The notes: generated by a model not told the origin, from the sequence alone. A stretch of 64,000 nucleotides of DNA from Parapristionchus giblindavisi (GCA_943737045.1 CALSFV010000247.1:62001-126000), one strand, 5' to 3'; positions 34,001 through 51,586 are shown, counted from the first letter of the stretch. Numbers and translations are program-made.

Positions 34001-36982
34001 AGTGCCTAATCGACCTGAGCTTCGAGAAAATCGATACCGAAATTCGGCTAAAAATTTTATTTTATTTATTTATTTTTTTTTAATCAATTTTACCAAAAAA
34101 AAAACAAACGAAGCTTGAACGTTTGATCTTGACAATAAAAAATCAGCAAAAGAAAACTGCATCATGGGGGATCGAACCCGTGGCAGTCAAAAGCAAAGGC
34201 AGACGCCTTATCCACTACACCACAAAGGTCGTTGTATGGATAGTTGATAGATGTGTTAACGAACCCATCGGGAATGTTTGTGTAGGGGGGCGCGAAAACT
34301 TCGAAATCGACTAGCCGAATTTCAGTATCGATTTTCTCGAAGCTCAGGTCGATTAGGCACTGACTAAAAACGGATTTTTGATCAGCATCTATAGCTGATT
34401 TTAGCCAAGATCACATTTCACCTAATCAGGCCAAATTGAGACCATTCCCTTGTAAGCTGTTCAGTCTCCCCGCTATTGATGAGATCAACGACCAAGTTAC
34501 GCATACAAGAATTATTTCAATACTTTTTTGTCTTTAATATTATTTGTCAAACTCCATTCCTACCTCTTTAATAGATTTTGTGCTTTTCTTATCATCCTCT
34601 CCTTTCTCTTTGTTTATTTTCTCTGATCTTTCATTGGAACTCTTGTTTTCTTCATTCTTTTTCTCTTTCTTCTCTTCATCCTTCTTTTCTTCCTTCGAAA
34701 TCCTCTGACTTTTTTTTGATCGAGTACACTAAATATTTGATCCGTTTTTATAAATTAAATAAATATAAAAAAATACTGTAAAGCTACCAACCTCTTTTTT
34801 CGACTTCTTTTCGCTCATTGACTTTCTGTCCTTATCCTCATTATTTTTCTCCACCAAACTTCGTTTTGATATATCTTGTGTAATTTCTACATTTCCGTCC
34901 TCCTCTTCATCCTCCTTTTCTTTCTCCTTCTCTTTATTACTCTTCTTTTCTTCTTTATCTCTCTCCTGAAATTAGTCTTTGATCTTTGATCCTTGAAATT
35001 GATCTTTGATCTTTGAGTGGATATCTTGTAGACCTAATCATCACTTCCAAATATCACTTCAATATCATTATTTGTAATATCACTACAGTAATCCACATGC
35101 ACATCATAACTCTACCGTAGGAATGAAATACCGTGACCCATTTAACATACGTCTACCGTAATCCTACCGTATACCTTATACTGTTTATCATCAGCAGCAT
35201 CAGCCTTTTTAACGGCCTTGAAGGCCGGCTTGGCCCCTGGACCAATAGCATCGCCGTTGTCAACATTTGTCTATAAGTGATCATTTGTGTTGGTCTTGCA
35301 ACGATATCAAAGATACTGTAAAATAATCGATTTATACTTGATGGACTGGATTAGTTCCTTGGTCGACTTTCTTATCATCAGAAGAAGCAAATTTTCTTAC
35401 TTCCTGCAATTAATTTGATCTTTGATCTATGGCTATCAATTGTATCAATACCGGAAGATTTTTCTTCTTATTCTCTTTCTCTTCCTTCTTATCCTTTACT
35501 TCTTCTTTCTTCTCATCATCCTTTATCAATCGATATTTCAAATCAATCAATTGATCTACCGTATACCTTCTTTTCATCTTCGTTCTCATCTTCTTTGTCG
35601 TCCTTATTCTTTGCACTCTTTTCCTTCACTTCTTCGTTTTCTTCATTCTTCTCTTCTTCCTTCCCGTCTTTCTTTTCGTCCTAATCAATGAGATTTTATC
35701 GACGTCATCATTCAGTTACAATTGGATAAATTTTGTAATATTGTGTACAGTACCTTCTCGTTTTTATCATCAATTTCTGATTTCTTCTTAGCTAATTCTT
35801 CATTCTTTTGTTCATCTTCTTTCTTAATAAATTCTTCTTTTGTTTCATCAATCATCGAATCACTTACCGGTTGTTGTGATATTGATGAAGGAATTGGTTC
35901 AGGTTTAGTTGGATCTGCCAATATACTTGGATTCTTTCCATGTTGTGGAGGTGGAGGACGAGCCGGAGGTGGTAAAGGTCTCTCTATCATTGGAGCTACT
36001 GAATACATGAATTTGATTGGTCTACAGTAATCCAGAGATACAGTATACCTTTCTTCTTGCGAAAACACATCGTTCATGAATGATGGTATATCGATTGAAA
36101 ATAGTGACAGTGAACCGCCACTAGAAGGAAAAATTGGATAGAATGATTGGAGAAAATGGTAACGTCATCACTTTTTGAACAAATGTAAATTCGCCATCCT
36201 TCGAAGTAGACATCTCCAAATCATTTTTACACTCAAAGAAAGAAGACTAGTTTATTCTTGTATAATATTCAAGTGCGTTTTGAACAAGGGTACATAACAC
36301 GGGTCTCCTGTAAAAGTGTAGCAAAAAAGTGTAGCAAAAAAAACGGCCGGTTCTGCCACTAGGAAATTTTTTTTGTCTCCGATTTCGGTGAAAGTCAGTC
36401 AGTGTGTGTGGTTGGGGGTCATGAGAAGGCCTTTTACCGGAGACCCGTGATAACATAGGCTTTTTGTATCTGCCGATGGACTAAAATGTTTTGCTCAATT
36501 TTGCCATTTGTTCATAATGGACGGTAAATTGTAGAACAATTTTACGATTAAAAATAATACCCATATGAATTTGTGGTCTACTGTCATCCTTCAGGTTGAT
36601 GAACGCCTTTTCTATGACTGCGACAGGGGTTGTTTGGTAAATAAGTTGATGAGTTCGGAATTGATAGTGTCCTTATACGAACACATTTCTACCTAATGAT
36701 TTTTTTTACGCGGAACACATCTAACCAATTTTGAGAACTCTCCCCAAATGTGGATGTAAGATCGCTTGAAGTGAGATAAAAGTCTTCCTCTTCTATAGAA
36801 TGATATGGATTGAGATCAATCTCGAGATTTCGAATGATCATCGATGAAAAATCTCCTTTCGATTTTATTGTGCCAATTCTGGACTGTCGATAGATCGGTC
36901 TCCTATGAGGGATAAACATCTGATAGGTGTCATTGGATTCCAATTTGATTTGCATCGGAGAGGAAGAGGAAGAGCATGGCAT
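28081..36982 (-). CDS. Lys/Glu-rich repeat protein with proline-rich head; duplicated exon modules
   Basis: The start at 36,982 (MPCSSSSSPMQIKLESNDTY) is followed by exons reading GGSLSLFSIDIPSF, then a proline-rich stretch (ERPLPPPARPPPPQHGKNPS, about 35,990). A long series of highly charged exons follows. Three module types recur: A (GSKKSEKSSKDEKNDREKSK), B (KKTQKSPFEEEKDGKQKEKK) and C (ELRSKMSQLKEEKKDGEKKE). Each ends in a KSxKE-like pattern before a GT. The last exon DEKKSNKKEKDTRKK ends with TAA at 28,081 and joins the preceding one in phase 0. Length and exact exon number are uncertain. The protein would be a disordered or helical charged polypeptide; its function is not recognised. 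Introns and one C-module exon are disrupted by mobile elements. Confidence 0.6.
29971..30318. mobile_element. TTAA-flanked MITE with tRNA-like core
   Basis: TTAAAGGTGGTGTCCC at the left is mirrored by GGGCCACCATCTTTAA at the right. TTAA at both borders matches the target site of piggyBac-type elements. Comparison with the duplicated segment at 28,960 and 31,440 shows the uninterrupted intron sequence. It shares its left 100 bases and tRNA-like core with the element at 61,064. Confidence 0.75.
30160..30230 (-). tRNA. tRNA-like sequence in TTAA-type MITE
   Basis: On the minus strand, box A TAGCGCAGTGG (30,206-30,216) and box B AGTTCGAAACC (30,163-30,173) lie at tRNA spacing. Stems are weak, so it is a pseudo-tRNA or a Pol III promoter relic. 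Confidence 0.55.
30378..30660. other. About 280-bp insertion of unknown type
   Basis: In the parallel copy at 31,500 the string ACTATCGCCTA runs directly into CCTCTTTTGCAG. Here about 280 bases intervene, including GC-rich GGCGAAGGTCAGCCGGG and a purine-rich AGAGAGGCAGCGGAGAGAC segment with a partial inverted GAGGCG/CGCCTC motif. No TIR is clear. Confidence 0.5.
32453..33236 (-). mobile_element. Non-LTR retrotransposon 3' fragment inserted in a coding exon
   Basis: The minus-strand frame 33,167-32,676 encodes the C-terminal end of a reverse transcriptase (MPILEYASPVWSPSSKGLVR then QIEKVNHTFTRLLY). The fragment ends in a (AAAT)n tail typical of CR1/RTE-like 3' ends. GACTTAT flanks both sides. 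Removing the insert rejoins ELRSKIS with SQLKEEKEDG, so it landed inside a C-module exon of the Lys/Glu-rich gene. The upstream RT and endonuclease are absent. Confidence 0.85.
33907..34452. mobile_element. CAAGGGAATGG-family MITE, long arms, tRNA-like core
   Basis: The arms CAAGGGAATGGTCTCAAT and ATTGAGACCATTCCCTTG extend for about 150 bases each. Removing the insert leaves one TAA, which is duplicated at the borders. A three-base TNA target suggests a PIF/Harbinger-type relation. The core holds a tRNA-like sequence. A 127-bp relative at 53,867-53,993 has the same ends. Confidence 0.8.
34160..34232 (-). tRNA. tRNA-like sequence in CAAGGGAATGG MITE
   Basis: On the minus strand, box A TGGTGTAGTGG (34,212-34,222) and box B GGTTCGATCCC (34,168-34,178) lie 44 bases apart, as in tRNAs. 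The T-stem is only partly paired and the acceptor is not convincing. It is a pseudo-tRNA or embedded Pol III promoter. Confidence 0.6.
36298..36449. mobile_element. CACGGGTCTCC-family MITE in an intron
   Basis: CACGGGTCTCCTGTAAAA is mirrored by TTTTACCGGAGACCCGTG. ATAA is repeated at both borders. The element lies in the long second intron of the Lys/Glu-rich gene and contains no ORF of its own. Confidence 0.75.
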
Positions 36983-37907
36983 TTCAAGTGTGGATTTTGT
37001 CAGATATGAAAATATGCGTCACTCTTATTTGTACAGCTAGAGATCACGGAATAGTAATTACACGTGTACACTCCTTTCTAGTGTAAATTCAATGGTGAAT
37101 ATAAATAACAAAAGTACGAGAACGAGATGATTGAAGTTTGCTTCCGATATCGATCAACACTTTATAAGTAACTTAAAATGTATTTCCATTAAGATATGAT
37201 TTTGACTACCGTATCCATTATTTGAAAACATCTAAACGATCATCGTCAATGCTGAATCTTATCCACAATCTCTATTCTTTATAAGCCATTCATTATTGAA
37301 TCAACATTGAATATGATATGGATTGTCTGAAAATGATCACGTGATTTCATATTGTTTTTGTCTCCAGATCAATTCAGTTTCAATTATTGGTCCTAAAATG
37401 ATTATGTTGATACTCTTATTTCTCGTGATTCCATAAATTGTTCTTTGTATAGACAGCACATTGACTGTACGTAACTACGAAACTACAAACTACAAACTAC
37501 ACTATTGATAACGTCTCTTCCCCACTTGGGGTCAATCTACACTATCTAACAATCTCTTCTATAGAGATAGTTCTATTCATTTTCGATTCTACTTATTCTC
37601 CATTACTTGTTCATATTTATCCCTTGCACGAAGTGTGATAGAACTTGTACACAATCATATTTACAGTTTCAGTCCAATCAATATATTAGTGACACAATTC
37701 ACTGATAACGCCACAAGGATGGTCACATTAATATGAGACTTAACCTTTCTGTCATACGACATTGTAGTCTTTCTTTCCATATCAATCGTAATCATTGTTT
37801 TTGCTTCATTTCGAATATATAAAAGATTTGTTCATATAATCACTGATCGTTTGCGTAGGTTCCAACATTAATTTATATATAATTTCTTAGTTTTATTTTT
37901 TCCAGAT
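36983..37907. promoter_or_regulatory. Divergent intergenic region
   Basis: The region separates the minus-strand Lys/Glu-rich gene from the plus-strand hydratase gene and must hold both 5' regions. TATATAA-like strings lie near 37,815 and 37,872. The end TTTTATTTTTTCCAG at about 37,891-37,905 is a strong acceptor just before the hydratase ATG, as expected for spliced-leader addition. No gene seen. Confidence 0.4.
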
Positions 37908-39796
37908 ATGGATCCAGTGGCCGCTAAGAACCACATCGCCCCTCCAACCACACACGAATACACTTCAAGAGATGCTATCATCTATGCACTCGGAGGTTCC
38001 CGCCCTTTTCATATTTCAAAAGTTCATAATTTCATTATTTGACAGTCGGATGTAAGACAAAGGAAGATCTTCGATATTTGTATGAGGGAGCAGAGGGATT
38101 CATTCCTCTACCAACATTCATCGTAGGTCCTGGACTTCTTGCTAATCAAATTCTTGACTGGCCAGGCAAGTACACATTGTTATTTATACGTTATTTATGT
38201 ACCCACTATCAACTCGAGAGTATTGACCAATGAAGAACTATTTAAACTCGTTAATCCACTTTTAAGAGATTATTTTCCTTTAAAAAATCTATTCTATGCG
38301 TAGATAGATATACCTTTAATGAACATAATCTATGAATATCCCAATTTAGGAATCGAGTTCGATCTTACAAGAATTCTTCACGGTGAACAATACATTGAGC
38401 TATACGCTCCCCTACCATCTGATGTAATCAATATCAAATGGATACTGTAACTAATCAATCGGTATTCAGGGTACTCTTCGGTCTGAGACTCGTCTCGTGG
38501 ATTTGCTCGATAAGGGATCAGGAGCTCTCATCGTGACTGAAGGTGAATTTATAAAGTCGAGTCATGATTTTCAAATATTACTGTAGAGTGATCTATCAAT
38601 CGATATCATTTTAGTGACTACCTACGATGCTAACAGCAACGAGAAGCTGGCACTGCAGCAGTTCTCTACATTCCAGGTTTGAATCGTATTCATTGTCAAA
38701 TTTTGAAATTCGGATATCGATAGGTCGGCTCTGGTAACTTCGGTGGTTCTCGTACCGCAGCTCACGAGAAGAAAGGAGCCGATATCCCTGAGAGACCTGC
38801 TGATAAGATTCTTAGTGACAAAACTAGTGTTGATCAGGTTTGATAATGTTTTTTTTGCATCTTGACAAGGATCAATAAATCGATATCAGGCGACTTTATA
38901 TCGTATGGGAGGATGTGATTTAAACCCACTCCATATTGACCCGGAATTTGCCAAGGTAAGACTTATACTGAGATTCTTACTGATTATACAGAAGCAGAAT
39001 ATCGATTGGGATTAAACGTATTAAAATCTCTCTTGGCGTTTTTTTCACAAGTTTTCTTGAATATTGATTTCTTCTTTGCGAAGCCAAATGAAGGAGGATA
39101 AGACAGATAGATGTTAAATTTATTTCAAGACGTTTCGGTGATAGTCAACGTCTTGAAATAAATTTAACATCTATCTGTCTTGTCCTCCTTCATTTGGCTT
39201 CACAAAAAAAATCAATATTTATTCGTCATGACAAGACTTACAAAGCTATATTTGTTCTCTAAACCCATTGTCGTGTTATTTATCACAGATTTAACATTTT
39301 CTACGCAAATACATTTTATATGGATAATATTAAATAATATTAAGATGAGTGGCTTCAAAGAGCCAATCCTCCATGGTCTTTGTTCTCTTGGATATGCATC
39401 AAGACATGTAATCAAGGCATTCGCTAACAATGATGCTTCACTATTCAAGTCTATGAAGGTTATTTTGGCTAGAAAAATATGTTTCATTGTTAGCTTTTTT
39501 TGTTGTACCAATCTTATTGTGTATTTTTTTTCTTGTGGGAATAAAAACATTTTGTTTAGGTTCGTTTTGCTGCTCCAGTTATCCCAGGCCAGACTCTTGA
39601 GACGCATATGTGGGATGAAGGAGATCGTGTCGTATTCGAAGTCAAGGTAGCAATTTTCGTTAATTATCGTATTCAAAATTATTTTTAAACTTTAAACAAA
39701 TCATAATTTCAGGTGAAGGAAACTGGAAAGGTCGTAGTTTCGAACGGATATATGACTCTGAAGGGAAAGGATGGAAGAGGACAAGCCAAGCTTTGA
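37908..39796 (+). CDS. maoc-1: Peroxisomal MaoC-like 2-enoyl-CoA hydratase 2
   Basis: The product is an (R)-hydratase of peroxisomal beta-oxidation, equivalent to the middle domain of multifunctional enzyme 2. Ten exons (37,908-37,995, 38,046-38,165, 38,350-38,423, 38,470-38,542, 38,615-38,676, 38,724-38,837, 38,890-38,955, 39,345-39,458, 39,560-39,646, 39,713-39,796) give 882 nt, 293 residues. The hot-dog hydratase motif is clear: [19 protein letters not shown] then [12 protein letters not shown], with the catalytic Asp and His. The C-terminus GQAKL supplies a type 1 peroxisomal targeting signal (AKL). Intron 2 starts with GC rather than GT (38,166). The intron before 39,345 contains a 170-bp hairpin. 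An SCP2 gene follows on the same strand. Confidence 0.92.
39050..39222. repeat. Long hairpin in maoc-1 intron
   Basis: GAAGCCAAATGAAGGAGGAT and the following TTAAATTTATTTCAAGACG are mirrored by CGTCTTGAAATAAATTTAA and GTCCTCCTTCATTTGGCTTC. The arms are about 80 bp around a short TTTCGGTGATAGTCAA loop. It is a MITE-like foldback lying wholly within an intron. Confidence 0.8.
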
Positions 39797-41702
39797 AGTA
39801 ATCAATAATCTGAATCAATCAATAATCGTGAATTATTGTAGATAGAGACATATCATTCGCTATTGGTTTGTATGTAATTTTCATTGTATAAAGTTTGATC
39901 TGCGCTGTCTGCGCAACCTTAATCTAAATATTGATGATATGTATAATAGTTACAGTTTAAAACTTCGCTCTAAAAATTGGTTGACCATGTATGACATTCT
40001 AGTGTAATTCTTTCTAAGACCGAGATGTTGCTTGAGAATTCGATTTGGGTCCACTATCTATGATTGTTCGTCACTATGTGTCACTTGAAGATACGAATCC
40101 ATACAAGATCATAATAGGATAAAATGTTGTCCGTCATCGTGTTATTAGACAACTTTTGCTTCCTACGAAACAGTTTCTTTTTTTTTCATTACAGTGTATA
40201 TTCTTATAAACATGCAGGAAATGATCTTAGAATTGATAAAACGTTCCAACTTGATTCTCACTCTATTATAGATTGGAATATTCAAGCGTAACTAAGGGAG
40301 GGAGGTCCGAATTTCATAAATTCAGTTTTCAGTTTTTTCCCGCATGATGAATTTTGAATTCGGCGTTTTCCAGCATGGGGACTCTAATAGCCTGAATCAA
40401 TGAAACAAGATTGATTGGGATCTGTATAAATCTAAAGAAGAAAGGAAAGGAAGAGAGGCTAGGAAAGTGTCCCAAGATGTCGGATATGGATCAATTAATA
40501 TGCATAATGTAGATCAAATCATTTGCTTTATCCTTTATCCCTTCATCGGCTCTGTCATCTATAGCGTAGTGGTAACAATAAGTAATTTCTTACTCGCCGC
40601 ATCCATGCAAATTCACATCCTTTTGCTTCGTCTATAACATTTCTGATTGTGAGTTTGAGTTCTCTTGGCGGGGAACACTGGAATTAAAACACTGAACAGT
40701 GCTGCGGTGACTGTGCCTTTAATCGCCAAAATTCATTATTTCTCACTGTCTCAGGTTTTTCGTATAGATACTATTTAACTTTTTTTTCATTTGCATACAT
40801 TTATCGTATCTGCAATTATAAGCCAAGATCGATGTAGATACGAAGATGTATCTATGGATATGTATTCAAGAGGATATTTGCAATGTTTTCACTAGTTCGA
40901 TTGGCATTTATTCAATACATGTACACTATGATGTAGTACTATAAAGTGTATCACGCTGAATTAGAAGGAAATTTCATGAAAAGATGGATGTTTTGGATAA
41001 ATTGCACTGATTGTGAACATTGTACACGTGTACTCTGTTGTTTTATCTCTATATTGTGTACCCTCCCTTATCGATAGAATACCGACTATACTGAGTTCGT
41101 AGACATTTCTCCAAAAATGGAAAGGATTTCTCAACTATGTTCAGAAAATAAAAGATTCGAAATGTATAAATTATCAGAAACACGAACATTTTCACGGTTC
41201 CAGTGTCTGTCGCCAATCCGAATCGACCTTAAATCAATCCAATCAACTTCCAGATTATTATTTTTATTGATTAGTCTATATATCATTTTCATCCTATCAT
41301 CGCATTGCCAAAGCCGAAAAGAGTGGAAACTTTGGTCGAAAGATTTAATTCATTATTCGTCTACACATTACATGATTTAATTAAACACATTACATGAGTG
41401 ATGTTGTTATATCCAAAATTCGAAACTTGATAGTGGAATTTCTTTAGCTCATTGGCTTCCTGATATCTATAAGTAAAGAGCTCGAAATGACTTGATGGTT
41501 CTTCTGACCATTGACTATAGAGTGTTGTGAAGATGTCATGTGTAGTGTATTCTATTCTCTCATTTTCTTATCATTCACAGACTCTCCCCCCATATACATT
41601 CCCCTTCCACTCTCACTCATCATTCTACCCTATTAGCACTTACCATCCTTTACTTTCCCTTCTCCTGACTGGAACAGATTACGGTACTTATTGATTATAG
41701 AG
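39797..41702. other. Intergenic region between maoc-1 and SCP2 gene
   Basis: No confident gene. A weak tRNA-like box A (TAGCGTAGTGG, about 40,565) lacks a good box B. An ATG frame at 41,117-41,380 has a hydrophobic run (LLFLLISLYIIFILSSHCQS) that could be a signal or membrane segment of a small protein, but nothing else supports it. The SCP2 promoter or splice-leader site should lie just before 41,703. Confidence 0.35.
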
Positions 41703-42254
41703 ATGACCGAGGTACTGTCTGCCACACTCTTTGACGCCATCAAGCAGGAGCTGCCTAACAACCAGGTTTGATTCTTTGAACATTTGATTTTTTTTGATTT
41801 TACGATCTATGATGTCAGGCTGAACTCAAGAAAGTCAACGGTATTGTTGTCTATGAAGTTCTCAAGAATGGCAAGCCTGCCGGCAAATGGAGTGAGTATT
41901 TATTGATTATCGATTTATATGACAGATTATTGATTGGCCCATTCCAGCCATGGACTTGAAGACTCCACCTGGAGATGTTTACGAGGGAGACCCAAAAAAT
42001 GGCGCGAAGGCTACCGTATCCGTAACGATTGAAGATGAAGTATTCGTTGCACTAGCTGCAGGAGAACTCGACCCCGTAAAGGTTCGCGCCGTTTTCGAAT
42101 TTGAAAATAATCAATACTCAGAGGGAAATATGAATTATATAATTTGTTTGTTCAGGCATTCATGTCGGGAAAGGTGAAGGCCAAGGGAAACATTATGCTC
42201 CTTCAGAAGCTCTCGAACATTCTTAAGAACGTCAACGAGAAATCTAAGATGTAA
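41703..42254 (+). CDS. SCP2 sterol-carrier / nonspecific lipid-transfer protein
   Basis: SCP2 domains bind fatty acyl chains and sterols and work in peroxisomes. The four exons 41,703-41,765, 41,819-41,891, 41,948-42,081 and 42,156-42,254 total 369 nt, 122 residues, close to a single SCP2 domain. Diagnostic segments are NGIVVYEVLKNGKPAGKWTM, DLKTPPGDVYEGDPKNGAKA, EVFVALAAGELDPVKAFMSG and KVKAKGNIMLLQKLSNIL. The C-terminus KSKM resembles a type 1 peroxisomal signal. AATAAA at about 42,281 follows the stop. It lies 446 bp before METTL1 and downstream of the hydratase; together they mirror the domain order of animal multifunctional enzyme 2. The C. elegans gene nlt-1 is a likely counterpart. Confidence 0.92.
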
Positions 42255-42699
42255 ATTAATTGTATAATATTTTGTAAAGAATAAATCGTTTGATTCTGAA
42301 GAATGTAATGTAATATGTTTATCTCGATCATATCTGAATATTTCATTCGAAATTATAAATTATTATTTTATGATGCAAACATCAAAAATACAGAATGAAA
42401 AAAAATGTGGCAAATTTTTCAAATCTAACAGTTCTTTGTTGTAGACGTTTTAGTTCTTACATTAATAAAATCATATTATCACACGTAATATAAATCGTAA
42501 AACAAGAAATTAAACTGCTTTGAAAATCTTTGAGCTAATAAAGCCAGTTCACAATAGTAAACTTTCGTTGCATTACAGTCAATGGTAAAGGCGAGAGAAT
42601 AGAAACGTCGAACACTTACACCGCGATTGAGAAATTTCAAAGATAATTTTTCTGGAGGGTATTGATTTTGTTTTAAAACTTTTATTTATTCATTTAAGT

Positions 42700-48093
<5,394 letters not shown>

Positions 48094-48383
48094 GAGTACG
48101 GTAGTCGGGTACTGTAGCCGTTCATGATTATCCATCGTTATTCAATACTTTGTATCATGTTGATCTTCTTAAATAATGTAGTTTTGGTTAACTGTTGTTG
48201 ATGATATTGTTATTTTCTCTTTAAACTAATTGTTGTTCGTCGTTAAATGATATTTGATATAAAGGTTGATTTTATAAAGTAATTGATTGATGCATAACTT
48301 GCGTTTTTCGACGCTCACCATATATTGTCTTATATGACTGCCTGATCGATCTTTGATCTTTGATCTTCAGATAGAATAGTGCA

Positions 48384-50885
48384 ATGACTGAGGAAGATCC
48401 ATATGAGAGTTTGCCAACACATTCGGTTGGAGTAAGTGTCTTTATATTGTTGTCGATATCACAAAACCACAGTATCCAATTGTTTTCTTATTGTGGTTCA
48501 TTTTTACGGTTAGGCAAAGTATTGTGGTGTCGAGTTCAATATGAATTTGGCTAAGGTTATTCACTGAGATTATAAAAAAATGAAATTTAAATAAATAATT
48601 ATATTTAATTCCTTCCAGGTGCATCTTGCAGCGGGAGCTGCAGCAGGCATCGTTGAACACTGTGTCATGTTCCCATTCGACTCTGTTAAGACAAGGTATG
48701 AGTGAATAATAATAATATTTTATTCCTTCAAATGAACGCTTGGGGATGGGGAACAGGGAATATCTGTTAGATAAGTCTTGTGAAAATGTAATTGTAAACT
48801 TGACAAACTTTGAGATCAATTGTTTCCCAGACCACTTGGATTACATCATTTATTGTTATGAGAGTGTTTTCTACAATGATATGTCTAGTATGAAGCTTGT
48901 AATCAACAGGTTACAATCATTGTGTCCGTGTCCTGAAACGAAATGCCCAACGCCTGTCCATTCTCTCTGGAGTATAGTCAAACGGTGAGTCGTACTTTGA
49001 TCTCTCATTATCGTGTGCTGTATGTACTTTGATCTTTAAAATCACATTTCTTTTAGCGAGGGTTGGTTGCGGCCACTTCGAGGCGTGAACGCTGTTGCAA
49101 TGGGAGCCGGTCCCGCTCATGCCCTCTACTTTACAGTATACGAAAAGAGTAAGGTGAGTGGAGTACTGTATGAATACTATACATATAGAATCTATCGATC
49201 AATACAATGAATAATGTTTCGTTTCGTTATTCTTTCATTTCTTGTGTTGTAGTAGTTTAAATTAATGTGCTATTCATTCGCTCATATCAATCGATATCAG
49301 GCCTTCCTTACGAACAACACTGCGGGACACGCAAATACATGGGCATACGGTGCATCTGCAGTATTCGCTACACTTATCCATGATGCTGTGATGAATCCAG
49401 CTGAGGTATACGGTAGTTTTTCATTTTGGTATATGGCGCATTTCTGACTCATAAATGCGACGTATTTTGATATATTGCATGCATATTTCGATAGAATTTA
49501 ACCTATTTTCTGTTAAGTATTATCTTGTGACTTGTTTTCCTTTATAGCGATTCTACAATAGTACTACTTGTCTTACTTGATATGTTGATATCTCTTATCT
49601 CTCAGGTAGTCAAACAACGGATGCAGATGCAATTCTCGCCTTATGGAGGGTCTCTCGAGTGCGCGAGGTATCATTACAGTATTCAATACATTACCGTACC
49701 ATTGATATGATTGTAGATGTGTATATCATCGTGAGGGACTCATCGCTTTCTATCGATCGTATACTACACAATTGGCAATGAATGTTCCCTTCCAGACTGT
49801 ACACTTTATGGCTTATGAGTTCTTCCAACAGGTGCGGACACTATTGAGATCAAAGATCACTTTAATAAATGCTAAATATTGTTATTGTTAGTAATTGTAT
49901 AGTCATTACAGTCTATGTTCACTAAATTAGCTTTTAGTTAGTTGTTTCAAATACGTAAATGATATGAGACATGAATTCAATTTGTCCATTCTAGTGAATC
50001 ATTCACTTGTGTCTACCTGGAAGTTGTCTTCAGATATGAAACAGTTAATATCTTGTATAGTTGATGAAACATTGATTATATTATAGATTCTGAATCCCTC
50101 CCATTCGTACGATCCATCATCTCATTTACTTGCTGGAGGTGCAGCTGGAGGATTGGCTGCTGCCATAACCACGCCCCTTGATTGTATTAAGACGGTAGGT
50201 CATATTGATTAATTAGACCATTGTCAGTATTGTGCATTAGAGATAACGTCGACGAATTCTGATAGAGTTTCTATCAATTGAGTTTGAGAAAGATTTACTC
50301 TTTCCTTTGAAATAATGTTAAATTGCATGCAGGTATTGAATACACAACAACGACCGGAAATGAATGGTGGAAACGGAGGAAATACTACCGTGTTGTTGAA
50401 GGTACGGTAGACTTGTGGCGATCATCATATTGACAAATTCATCAATTCAGTTTTTGACTATTGATTAAAATCAGATTGATGGAGACTTAATACTATGATA
50501 TATTCAGGCCACTCATGGTTATCGTGGTTTCGTCGAAGCTCTCAGATCCATCTACAGTATACGAGGTTTAGGCGGATTTGCATGTGGATTGCAGGCACGA
50601 TGCATGTTCCAGGTATGATACATGATTGATGATATTTGGTAAAATATGATGATCATGAAAATATCTTGATTACAAAACTTATGTTCTTTCACTGATATTT
50701 CGCTTGGCAAAGATCCTTATCGACTCGTTAATTTATTAAGTCTCTCATATATAAAGTTTAATACAAATTTAATAACAAGATGTTAATTCATACTATATTT
50801 ACAGATTCCAGCAACTGGTCTGTCATGGTCCGTCTACGAGTTTGCCAAGTTCCTTCTCGGCTTCTCAGGTGGCCATTCGGCCTAA
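48384..50885 (+). CDS. mfn-1: Mitoferrin, mitochondrial iron carrier
   Basis: Mitoferrin (SLC25A28/37) moves iron across the inner mitochondrial membrane for heme and Fe-S synthesis. Eleven exons (48,384-48,431, 48,619-48,695, 48,910-48,984, 49,057-49,153, 49,301-49,405, 49,605-49,667, 49,717-49,831, 50,097-50,194, 50,333-50,401, 50,508-50,612, 50,805-50,885) total 933 nt, 310 residues, the usual carrier size. Three carrier repeats are seen: [34 protein letters not shown] and [15 protein letters not shown]. The mitoferrin-like stretches [20 protein letters not shown] and [20 protein letters not shown] are present. It starts 291 bp after METTL1 on the same strand, and GATCTTCAG lies 13 bases before the ATG, as expected of a downstream operon gene. 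Confidence 0.92.
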
Positions 50886-51105
50886 TCAATCAGTCTGTTC
50901 TGAGATCTGAAAAATGCGCTAAATTCGAAAAGTTTCTCATTGCATTGTTTCCTCTTTTCTATTTTTTTCTGTTAGTTGTCTCGTGTTTTTTTCAGAGCTT
51001 GAATTACACTATTAATCATCTTCTCTATAAATAATGTCTGCCCATTCAATATAATAGGTGAACAACATCTGTCCTCTATTAGCCATTGATCGTTTTAATT
51101 GTACC

Positions 51106-51485
51106 TATGGTCTCGATGATTTCGTCTTTACTGTCATCTAATCGATATTATATTGTAATCATAGGTATCCAATCAATATACTTCTCTCCGAGTGACCCGT
51201 ATAGTGTGCACACATGCTATCGGTCTCGAGCCTTTACTCGAATCAATCGATAATTTCATAGGACCCTCATTGATTATCACTCGTTCCACCGGAATGTGAT
51301 GAATTCCGCCCTGCCCACTATCGACAGTATGTCGTTGATTATCGATTTCTGCATCTATTCCCGTTTCCCTCACCCTATGCCCGATGTCCTCTAGAGTTAG
51401 CTGTAGTAGCTCTGCTACCGTAATCCCTGCACCAATGATTGTGAGTTCAAGATATCGATTGATGATCACACCACCTCCTCAAGCA
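51106..51485 (-). CDS. Short protein exons, possibly Alba-like
   Basis: After an AG at about 51,486 the exon reads GGVIINRYLELTIIGAGITV then AELLQLTLEDIGHRVRETGI and HHIPVERVIINEGPMKLSID. It joins in frame over a 44-bp intron to MTVKTKSSRP and a stop at 51,106. The GAGITVAELLQL segment resembles the strand-helix of Alba-type RNA-binding proteins (Rpp20/Rpp25), but this is a weak visual match. No upstream start was located, so the N-terminus is missing. It converges on mfn-1. Confidence 0.4.
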
Positions 51486-51586
51486 CTCGTTATCGAAGCA
51501 CACTAGAGTATAGTTTAGATATAAGATATAGTAGCACTTATTCACAAAAAGAAATTAGGTTATACAAAGTAGCGTTGAATTTGTTG

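Noticed and set aside
40555..40625. A tRNA gene near 40,565 (TAGCGTAGTGG)
   Set aside because: The expected box B is degenerate (AAATTCACATCC) and no stems pair. At most a tRNA relic.
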